Origin: Phoronis australis | Taxonomy: Eukaryota; Phoronida; Phoronidae | Assembly (NCBI GenBank): GCA_002633005.1 | Contig: NMRA01000054.1 | Location: 745,674-809,673, forward strand | DNA length: 64,000 bases | Reading direction: 5' to 3' | Shown here: piece by piece, positions 28,554-39,600 of the stretch | Numbering within the stretch: position 1 is the stretch's first letter | Layout of the letters: each line of letters begins with the position of its first letter | Made by a program: the position numbers and the translations under genes | The notes under the pieces: generated by a model | Told to the model about the DNA's origin: nothing | The model's input: the letters and a program-made list of their open reading frames with translations, nothing else | Databases searched by the model: none

Positions 28554-29416
28554 TGAGAACGCCGGAAATCGCTTTGAAAAACTAATATGTCGAGATCACA
28601 CTTGTAATGATAAGTGGTCTAGATCGGTTTTTGTTTTTTTACACAAACATCCTGCCTGGCGACAAAAAAATCTCGCCAAAATCATGCGTTCTCATTTAGA
28701 ATGAACGATAACATCTGACGTAATCTCGCGAAGTCTTGCTTTTTAGCGACGGAGGTCTTCGGGTAGGTGCTAGAGTTACTAAACACTTCCCGGGTTCGTA
28801 GCAACTTAAATATCTTAGTATACTACAGAACGGTGATCAGTGAACCAACAACGACAAACTGTAACCCTAAATACCAAAAAATTAGTTAAATAAACAATAC
28901 TTATATAAAAACCGGCAACATTTCAACATCTTAAAATTACAATATTGATAGTATAGTATAGTAGAGGTAACATACATGCAATAATTTGATAATTAAAGTT
29001 AAGACAATCTACTGCATATTCTTCATCATAGGCACAGAGCAAATGCAGAACAGTGGATCACGTTCCTCTGCAGCACTTTATACCTCCTCAGATATGCGTT
29101 GTTTCTTACGACATGCTGTAACGAAGTAATAGTGCGACCTCTTCCTGCAACGGAGACACCCGTTTCAATTTACTTTTAAATGTCAATTTCGCGTATGGAA
29201 GCGAACATGAGCTACAACACCTCATAGTGTCACAAGACCCCATAACTTTCGCAGCCCCCAAAGGTTCACAACACCACATAACTTCCACAGCACCCCACAG
29301 GCTCGCAACACCACATAACTTCCACAACACCCCACAGGCTTGCAACACCACATAACTTCCACAACACCCCACAGGTTCGCAACACCACGTAACTTCCACA
29401 ACACCCCACAGGTTCA
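28554..29416 (+). repeat. Direct copy B around the single N at 28553
   Basis: Counterpart of 27688-28552. It reaches further into the minisatellite (more 39 bp units) and into unique sequence beyond. Confidence 0.85.
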
Positions 29417-29485
29417 CAACACCAAGTAACTTCCACAACACCCCACAAGCTCGCAACACCACATAACTTCCTCAACATCAAACAA
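29265..29485 (+). repeat. 39 bp minisatellite, second block
   Basis: About five and a half units of the same 39 bp sequence with single-base variants between units. It yields several overlapping open frames on the minus strand with no other coding sign. Confidence 0.85.
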
Positions 29486-30532
29486 CTGGGCCCGGGGTCA
29501 AATCTTTTTATTTGAAATCGAAATTATTTTTGTCTCCTGTTCTAGTGTTTGATGAACTGAAAATAAGTGTCTATTATTATATACTCGAGTGCATAATGGC
29601 TTACGTGGACAACTTTCTAAAGCTTAGCTTGCACTTGCTGACCAGAAGCATAAAGGCAAGAAGTTCGAGTACGATTTCGTAATTTCGAGTTTTTACTCGA
29701 GTTTGTAGCACGAATGTAGAGGTCATCAAGTGCAAACGTGAGAAAAAACTTATATGCATGAAATATATTGTACTCGAGCACAGACCAATATATAGCCACT
29801 TATCTCGAGTTCGCACAAATTAAAGTAGAATAGGAAATGCCGTGTTCAATTTGAAGTAAAGATTAGACCCTGGACCCAGAAAAGTCGAATATTTTCTGGT
29901 GTCCATGAGGAATTCTGGCCTCGTCAATATCTTTTGCAGATTTTTAACGTTTACCAGTTACGATGCACTTAACACACCCTTGTAACTTATCTAACAGCAA
30001 AGCGTTAGGCTGCGACCGCAGGGATTCCGATTTCCATTCAGCGCTGGGGCTGATCTATAAACAGTGTGACGAATATAAGCTAAGCATATGGGCCTGAATG
30101 TGAGCATGTTCCATACTTAAAAAATACAGGTAGTTTTATACACGTGGACCTGCTTAAAGGGACGTAATCGGTTGTACTGACGAAAAACTCCGGGTATTAT
30201 TGTTTGATGGGATAGACTTCAGTTGTTAGCTTTGAACAGAGCTACATTCAACATAATCCCTTGTTTTGCGATTTTATCAAAAATCACCAATTCTCGCAGC
30301 TGTCTGCCAGCCCTTCGCCGAAATCAAAGCCGGTGACTTAAAATACGTCATTCGAGTACGGTTTAGTTCCGCCAACAAACAGTTGGCCTACGACCTTGAG
30401 GGTGTGAGGGAAATAGGGACTGATTTCTAGCCGATAGTATCACTTTAATTATTCTTTTACCAGGTTCTCTTCAGATTGACAAAACATTAGAATCTCTGTT
30501 GACCCCACACTTGAAAAAGTTGAAAACCATAC

Positions 30533-30611
30533 CTGATGTAACAAAGAACTCCAATTACAACCAATAAAATCAAGATCAAAACACCAGAAACTGTGAGTCC
30601 AATCTGTACAG
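30533..30611 (-). CDS. Lectin gene exon 5, transmembrane segment
   Basis: Acceptor TTATTTCAG ends at 30612; donor GTATGG at 30532; starts phase 1, ends phase 2. Encodes VQIGLTVSGVLILILLVVIG then VLCYIR, about 20 hydrophobic residues followed by a basic residue. This is the expected stop-transfer segment after a mucin stalk. The phase-1 start matches the 35164 donor across a 4.5 kb intron that includes an N gap. Confidence 0.75.
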
Positions 30612-33600
30612 CTGAAATAAATGATGAACGGCAAATGAATGCTTCTAACTTTGAACAACTTGTCTCACACCAACAATTATTATCATACCACTGGGAAATT
30701 AATTTTTTCCATCTAAACACCATTAAATACCTGTAGAAACTTTCAACATCTGCCTTTCCCGAAGAAGACATCAGGGAAGGCAGATATCGAAAATTTCTGC
30801 AGGTATTTAACGCGTTTTGGACGAAAAAGAATTAATTTCCCAGTGTCAATTGTTATTCACCGTCCCGACGAAACTGTTTGAAAACGAGGCACATTACAAA
30901 AAACGACAACCAATTAGGAACATTCGAAAAAAAAAAAAAAATAACGTTAAATGACAATTGAAAGCTGCTTTAGCTTTGTTTAGCTTTCACTGTAAGGTTA
31001 TGTGGAACCCTCGAGAAATCTGGAACACCATATCACAGTAATGGCTGATCGGGTTCACATGAAACTTTCAGATACCATTGTACTGTTCTACAAAAATCTT
31101 TTAGGAATTGTTTTTAGAAGTTTCCACTTTTTATTAGGGACTTTTAACATCAGTTAACAGTAGACTGGTATCAAATCAAAAATCGAATTAAACAGGCTTT
31201 CTATTTTCAAAAAATAAATACTTCTACTGTGTAATAATGTGTAGTTATAGTTCTGCATGTTCTTTTTGGTAGTCGAAAACAAGTCCTATCATGTTACTAA
31301 GTAATTTCATAAGGTTGGTAGAGAACACATAGATTAATTCTAATTAACAAAACCAAGCAAAAACGCTGTACCTTGACAGTTTCGGCTACTAACAACAGTC
31401 ATCTTTGGCGTGGTGATGACACTATTCCAAATTTTAGACAATTTATGCCCCCCCCCCATCGTCTCTGTTCATAACTGAGTCACTTTTTCTCACCCAAATA
31501 GACTCTCTAATCCGTCTAAATCTGACACCATGTGGTTATCTCAAGTGGTCAATCAACAAGAAACCTTGCAATTCAATGATTACCCAACTGTATATAGTCG
31601 GTGGGCCAGATTTTGTAGGGCCTCTAGAAAATGGTTTTTGTGAGTACTTTAGGGGGGGGGCAATTTTATTTTGGTGTTTTTTAATTCATTTATTAGAGTG
31701 TTTTCAAAATCTAAAAAGTTCCCACACATAAAGTTGCACATTTTTGAGAAATTTGAGTTTGAAGTTACCTAATAATCACCAAAGAGCTTAGTAAACTTAT
31801 ATTTGTAAAAACAACAGTTTTGGTGACTTTTTTGTAAAACAAGTAATATGGTCCCATCAGTGCCATTGTATTGAACAATATTACACTCACATTACATGTT
31901 TTACTATTGTAAATTAATTGTAAACAGTGAAATTTAAAAAACNNNNNNNNNNNNNNNNNNNNNNNNNNNNNNNNNNNNNNNNNNNNNNNNNNNNNNNNNN
32001 NNNNNNNNNNNNNNNNNNNNNNNNNNNNNNNNNNNNNNNNNNNNNNNNNNNNNNNNNNNNNNNNNNNNNNNNNNNNNNNNNNNNNNNNNNNNNNNNNNNN
32101 NNNNNNNNNNNNNNNNNNNNNNNNNNNNNNNNNNNNNNNNNNNNNNNNNNNNNNNNNNNNNNNNNNNNNNNNNNNNNNNNNNNNNNNNNNNNNNNNNNNN
32201 NNNNNNNNNNNNNNNNNNNNNNNNNNNNNNNNNNNNNNNNNNNNNNNNNNNNNNNNNNNNNNNNNNNNNNNNNNNNNNNNNNNNNNNNNNNNNNNNNNNN
32301 NNNNNNNNNNNNNNNNNNNNNNNNNNNNNNNNNNNNNNNNNNNNNNNNNNNNNNNNNNNNNNNNNNNNNNNNNNNNNNNNNNNNNNNNNNNNNNNNNNNN
32401 NNNNNNNNNNNNNNNNNNNNNNNNNNNNNNNNNNNNNNNNNNNNNNNNNNNNNNNNNNNNNNNNNNNNNNNNNNNNNNNNNNNNNNNNNNNNNNNNNNNN
32501 NNNNNNNNNNNNNNNNNNNNNNNNNNNNNNNNNNNNNNNNNNNNNNNNNNNNNNNNNNNNNNNNNNNNNNNNNNNNNNNNNNNNNNNNNNNNNNNNNNNN
32601 NNNNNNNNNNNNNNNNNNNNNNNNNNNNNNNNNNNNNNNNNNNNNNNNNNNNNNNNNNNNNNNNNNNNNNNNNNNNNNNNNNNNNNNNNNNNNNNNNNNN
32701 NNNNNNNNNNNNNNNNNNNNNNNNNNNNNNNNNNNNNNNNNNNNNNNNNNNNNNNNNNNNNNNNNNNNNNNNNNNNNNNNNNNNNNNNNNNNNNNNNNNN
32801 NNNNNNNNNNNNNNNNNNNNNNNNNNNNNNNNNNNNNNNNNNNNNNNNNNNNNNNNNNNNNNNNNNNNNNNNNNNNCAATTCAATAGAAAAGCGCCATCA
32901 AGTGGCAGGAATGTGCATCATATTTTGTGCAACAAAAACACCTTTTTTTAAAAAATGTGCAAGTGTAGACGTGGGAATTTTTTGGAATTTGATTTATAGG
33001 TATATTATCTAGCCACATAGAAAAAACTAGGTTGCCCCCCCCAAAGTACTCACAAGGATGAACGCTATGAGATCTGGCCCACCGACTAATAGAGAATGAA
33101 TCGGAGAAAGCTTCCTACTTCGAAGCTCACGTTTTTTAGTTAAAATATTGATATTTTTACTTGCTAATTTTGAAAATTTTCTTCAATTTCTATTATTAGC
33201 TTGTCACTTAGTAACAACTCGGCAAATAATCTGCTTCAAATTTGCGTATTTTGCCAGGTTTTGCGTACTACATGCCAAATTTCCGTGCGAATCCGCATTC
33301 TTTTGCGTGCGATACACAGGTCTGATTTAGTGAATAGAAAGCGTTATAAATTATAAGTAATAAGATGTGCTTAAAGCTATAGATGTATTGATTAAGGACA
33401 AAAAATGGACAATTGTTACATTAAGACAAACAAATCGCATTTCTTTGCAAATTCAATATTTTTATGTCGACGGCTGTTGCTTTACGAGAAAAAAATGAAA
33501 AATGTAAAAGAAGAATATGAGTCTTTTGCGTCAATGATGGGTCCTTTACAATTGAATTGATTTTCACTGCTACTTTCCAAGAAAGAATTGATGTTTCCGA

Positions 33601-36600
33601 CAAATGATGCTATGAAACCTTTTTTTCTTCTTTTTTAAATATTCAGTCCTAATCCACGATCACTGCGAATTGCTGAATATAATTATAGAAAATATATTGT
33701 TAAGAGTGTGGTTAAAGGGTGCAGTAGCTGGACAGGAATTTCACCGTCTGAAGTCAACGCTAATCAATTAAAGCGTTTGAGGATCTAGAAAAGTACATGT
33801 ATTTTTTTGTTAAAGAGAAAAAAACGAATTTCTACCAAAGTGGGAGTGGAATATTCCAGTCAGTTGCCTGTTTTAAAAGATGTTTTCATAAAAATTGACT
33901 CCGTGATCAAAGTTGCATATCTGTCACTGCACACAATGAACTGTAATTGTTTGATTAAAATTCGCATCTCGGGATCGATGATCAATAAAGTTTTCGAGGG
34001 GTCCTAGGACAAAAAGTGCGCTGACCTCTGTCAATTTTTTTACAAAAGCAGAAACCACTTAAGGGGGTGTGACAGTTTTAATTTAGCTTTAACTTATTGA
34101 AAAAAATCACGTGGTATTTCGCTCTTTACACACTACAAATCTGCATAAAATGTGGTCATCCAATTAATTTTTCCGTTACATCCGCCTAATCAGAGGCACC
34201 TCTGACAAAATGTGAAATTTACATAGGTTATTCAAAAAACTACCCATAATTAAATTAAAAATTAAGTTCTTTGAAAGCGGGTTGATTTCATTGCAAGATT
34301 TCTGTTTTATACTTTAACGGCTTTAATTATATTTCCAAGTTTACTGATTTTCTACTGTCGGTGTAAGTAAACGTTATTTCTGGATTTTGAGTGCGTACCT
34401 TAAATTTCAGCGTTTTGGCCGTTACACAAAGTCATACCGTTATTTTTTGTTTTATCGTGATGTCGTCATGTTTTCCATGAAGTAAAAAAATTGGACGCTC
34501 ACCGACTTCGTTTTTAATCTATTGTAGCTCAGACAGAGACACATAAGAATGCTCAATTTGACCCTCACAAAAACGTGCTTTGTTATGATCACGATTGCTC
34601 CGCTGCATTTTCCTAGGATGCGATTATGCCACGTTTTTGGAATTGTAAATTTAGGTTAAATGACGTGAACAATCTCAGTCAAGAAGTTTCTTCGTAAATA
34701 AATTAAAAATTGACGTTTGAATTAACTCAAACTAAGTCTACACTTGAGTTTGCCTATTGTTTCGTATGAAACCATTTGATAGTGGAATTTGACGTCGCGC
34801 ACTATAATTATAGGCAAACATAACAACACGCTCAACACAAAATCGACGTTTTAAAAATTAAAAAACTTTTTATTTGAAACAAAAAATCACATTCAAATAT
34901 TTTATAAGTTAAAGTCGTAAAACAATGACTGCTTTGCGGCTTTTTGGCAAACTGTGTCAAACCCGCTCAATTAAATATTGGAACAAGCTGAAACTGGTTT
35001 TTAAGGCTGTAAGTTTTAGTGTAAATGAAAAGTTAAGTTTTTGACGGTTTGTAATAGTAATTGGGCCCACTTTGATGTCCCGTCGACAATGAAACAAACT
35101 GAATTCTTATGATTGATTTTGATTTGTTTATGGTATTTTTGTCTTAATTAGAACAAAACTTACACTTTTGCTTTATGGCATTTGCTCGAGTAGCCGACTT
35201 CACTGCAGGAATATCAATTTGCGAAGTCACAACACGGGTGCTAGAACCAACCTCTGTGAAATTCCAGGTGACTCCTTCGGAGATTGTTTTTGGAGGTATT
35301 GATGGCAAAGTTGGGTTGCTGACAGTTTCTGGCAGGATTGGTAATGTCCGTTTGCCAGGATTCTCCACGACGCCACTTCCGTCTATTTCCGAGATGCCAT
35401 CCTTTTCCTCCTCTGTCTCCATACTAGCGGTCTGTCTAGTTACAAACCTCACAGACGAAATGTTTGCATCTCTGGTACTTGTCCTTGTCGAACGTATCTG
35501 AATTGCTTGCGTATTGGTGGAGGTAGGATTGTTACTTTTCATTGAAATATCATGTGCTCTAGACGTAATTTCAGTAAATCTGCCAGAGCTGGCATCGTTT
35601 GCAACTTGTTTTGGGGGCCAACGTAAAATACTTGTACTTGTCGTCGCAGTCATACGCGCTCCAGGAGTAGCTTGCGTACCTTGGGTTTTTCGCAAATTAT
35701 CTTGTTCTGTTACAAAAGTTATACTTTGTGGTGTTTTCACAATCATTTCTTCATGATCAGAAGAATGGTTACGTCCTTGCGCTTCATCGTCCAAGATTGA
35801 GTCGACCCATTTGTGCGAAGTGGTTTTGACAGCAACTTGTTTTGTCGACGTCAAAGCGACTGTGTTCTTGGGAAAAGGTAAAATTCTTGTGCTTTTCGCC
35901 GTAGTCCCTCGAGCTGTAAGATTGGCTTGCGTAACTTGGGATTTTTGAGAGCTAAATTCATCTGCTACAAAAGTTATAGTTCTTGGTGTTTCGTTCAGAA
36001 TCGCACCGTTCTCAGAAGCGCGATTTTGTTTGTGCTTTGTTACATGGCCCAAGAATAAGTTAGTCCATTTGTGCGAAGTGAGTTTGCCAGCAACTTGTTT
36101 TGTTGTCGTCAAAGCGACTGCGTTCTGGGGAAAAGGTAAAATTCTTGTGCTTTTCGTTGAAGTCACAAGCGCTCTAACAGTAGCTTGAGAGCTAAATTCT
36201 TCTGTTACAAAAGTGATACTTCTCGATGTTTCGTTCAGAATTACACTATGATCAGAAGAGTGATTTTGTATGCGTGTTGTTACATTTCCCGAGCTTAATT
36301 CGGTCCATTTGTTCTCAGTGGAATTGCCAGCAACATGTCTTGTCAACGGCAAACCCACTGTTTTTTGGGTAAAAGGTAAAATGCTCGAGGTTCTTGTCGT
36401 AGTCACATGCCCTCCGGGATTAGGTTGCGTGGTCAGAGATCTGTGCAAGCTAACATCGCCTGTTACAAAAGTGATACTTCTTGGTGTTTCTTCCATAACT
36501 ACCTCGTTGTCAGAAGAGCGATTTTGTCTGTGCTTTGTCACATGACCCAAGAAGTTAGTCCATTTGTGAGACGTAGGTTTGCCAGCAACTTGTCTTGTTG

Positions 36601-39600
36601 ACGTCAAAGCAAAAGAATAGTTATGCACTGGAGACGTATCCAAATTTAGATAATTAACTTCTTCAGATGTTACCGCAGTCTTGTCGCTTGAGATATGGCT
36701 AACCGTTGACCAACGCGCTTTCGTTGGCAAGTTTTTCGTTGTTAATAACTCGAAATGAGTTACAGGTGATTGTTGTCCTTCACTTGGCGTTCCAATCTTG
36801 TCAGCTGTTAAATCGTCTGGTAAAGTACGTATGGGTGAAGTCTGTTCTCTTGCCCACTTTGATTTTGGAGAGTTGGTCTTTTCTGAAGGCGAATTGGTGG
36901 TGTTCGGCAACGTACGTGTACGGACAGTTGTGTTTGTATTGAAGACAGCGTCTGGACGACTTGTCGCATTAACAAAAGCTGTTGTTTCATATTGCCCACT
37001 TCTTTTCGTGAGAACATTTCCTATTGTTCGACCAGCACCACTGTCCAAAAGAGCAGTTTTGGTCTTGACAGTTTCTTTCTCATGAACTAACTCTTCTCCG
37101 GTGGTTTGTGGAGATTCAGATGATGTCGTTTCTTCTGAACTGAGATGCCGAAACGTGTCTTTCAGTGACTGGGTCGTATTCTGGAGTTGTTGTCCGGCGT
37201 GTACGATCTTCATTACAGATAATGTAACGGGCCTAGTGGTTTGGATCCTCGCTGGCGAGGGTGGAACACCTCTACCAGGAATTTGTGAAACTATCCGACC
37301 GTTTACGTGATTATGTCGTTTTGTCGTAATAGCGGGTGCACTCGACGACGCCAACGAGTGGGTGCTTAGTGATTTCAGAGCAGAAGACCGTACTGTTGTA
37401 AAAACGTCAGTCGCAAAGTTTACGTTTTCTTCAATGCTCGTTACAACTGAGCGTTGACTCTGTAATGTCGTCTGCTCTTTAGGCGACGTAGAACTTGTGG
37501 TAGTGAATTTCATTTTTCTAACCACCGATTCAACAACCTGAACCGTTGCATGATTACTTTTTGGTGAGTAACGGTCCTTTACGGTATCAGGATGGCGTGA
37601 TAGCTTGCTAACGAATCTTCGATTTGTTTGAAAAGCCAATGACGATGACGATGATCTTGTTGTTGATAATATGGAACTATTATGCCTATCTATCCCCATC
37701 GTTACAAGTAGAACGGGTGTTGTGGCTTCAGTATCTACTTTTGACTTCATGGCAGTCGTAGATGGTTTAGATGGAACAAGAGTTTGCTGCAAAGGATCTG
37801 AAACGATAGTTGATCTTAGAAATGAAACAAATTCAATGTAACGTTATAACAGAGGAGCACCATAAAGCGTTGGTATGCATTCACAGCACCGCCACGTTTA
37901 TTCTACAGAGTTACAAAGGACGCTGGCGGAACATAACAAACCCGCTGCCACGGTGTCACACCTAAGTTACGATTGTTTATTTATAGTTTTGTCATTAGCC
38001 GGCATACAAATTCCACGGAGCCCCTTCAAAAATAGAGAACACAGTTTATTATACACATCTAGACCGAACGAGAGGTTGACATCAGATCATATACACCAAG
38101 ACTGATCGAGTAATGTTGTCCGAGGTCAAACACCAAGGTAAACATTGCTCTCCCAAGGTTAATATAACTTGATTTGGATGAACGACCGGCCTATATTCGT
38201 TTTATTACACGACCACAGATGCTTCTGATGTTCGTCTCTCTTATTTTGTTAGCATACGGAATTATCCGCTTCCACGTTCTGGCACCGTCTGCTTGCTTTG
38301 CAGTCAGAGTCTATGGTTGGTTTCTACAACGTCTCATTGGTCAGATTGCGAGTAACATCTGACGTCCATTCAAAGCAATATCTGTGGTCATGTAGACAGG
38401 TTATGACGTTTTTCCTTATTGTATGATTTGGAGTTATGAACTCAACAGTGGTGAATTTTTTTCCTATCATATGATTTGGACCGATTGTTAAGTTAGTATA
38501 GCGGTTAATATTTCGGAGTCAATAGTTTCGATATAAGTCGCTCACACATTCATATTGACCGCTGCTATGGTGATAGTGAAGTGTCAGTAGCTAGTGCATC
38601 TAACACAAATAGTGCAATGCAGAAGTTGACATTCTGTCTCCACACATCTTGTCAGGCTTCTCAAGAATGTTGTTCATTCGTCAAAACAAAAATATGGCAA
38701 TTTCAAAAGTGGCAAATGTGTAATTATTACGCATACGTCCTTTCAGTTTTAGCTCTTGCATCAGATTCTGCAGAAAGTATAAGGAAACAGTATCACTTAA
38801 CAATATAGAACCTGCCACTTCTTTAACATAAAACATTTTAAAAAGTTTAAAAGCAATTATAACGAAAAGTTAACAAGAAACTGCTTATCTAAAACTACGT
38901 ATCCCTCACTGTATTGGCATATAAATGCATGAGCTCTCTGAGAGCATGAATGGTCAAACCATTTGTCATCGTCTGGAGTATGTATGTTCGCGCACACATT
39001 TCCTGGTTCCATCCAAAATTGGTTTGGTTCATCTCGTGCCCAGTTCCGGTACCCGGATTCCAAAGGCTCCCCTGGAAAGGATTGATCTATTATCATATTC
39101 TCAAAGCAATGGTTTTTTACAGAAAGTGTGCCGTAATAGCATTTGAAGACGATGTGAGTGCCACACAGTCCAAATCTTATGCGTGAAATATCCGTGTTTT
39201 TGTTGGGCAGTTGCAACGCAATAGTTGATGAATTAAAATCACAACTTTTGAGAATGCTGTACTTGCCTAACATATGCTGATGCTCGCTCATTATGATTAT
39301 GGAGTAAGAACTCGAGAGAGTTGGTGAAATTGTGTTTCTTGTCAATTTGGCCCACCCATAACGTAAGCGAGCCTATTTCATCTTGACAGCAGCAACGGTT
39401 ACCGAGTAGGCAAATTTCCTCCCACAAGGACTGCAGGAACTTTCTCATCAGCGTCCTTTCCTTATTAACACAGTTCTTTTTTCATGTAATGCATTTGTAT
39501 TCTTGATAATTTAGCCTTTTTCTCATAAACCGCATTTCATTTCTTGAGGTTATCTCAAAGTTTATTTAGTGGCCTCCTTTCAAGCTCGTATATCAAAACA

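Larger units (their letters stand above)
27008..30532. other. Region between THAP element and lectin transmembrane exon
   Basis: Holds a duplicated block (27688-28552 and 28554-29416) with a 39 bp minisatellite, and about 1 kb of AT-rich sequence with repeated TCGAGT/ACTCGA motifs (29585-29815). The missing cytoplasmic exon and 3' end of the lectin gene should lie here on the minus strand but were not identified. Confidence 0.5.
30612..35163. other. Lectin gene intron 4 with hairpin, TIR element and N gap
   Basis: Contains a hairpin repeat (30688-30845), a TIR-bounded element (31595-33088) that encloses the 934 bp gap, and about 2 kb of AT-rich sequence (33100-35160) where nothing was recognised. 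Confidence 0.65.

Noticed and set aside
28283-29481. Several minus-strand open frames with a 13-residue repeat
   Set aside because: Product of a 39 bp minisatellite whose period is a multiple of three; no start context, domain or splice support.
35175-37310. Plus-strand open frames across the mucin exon
   Set aside because: Mirror frames of the long minus-strand exon; no domains and no splice structure.
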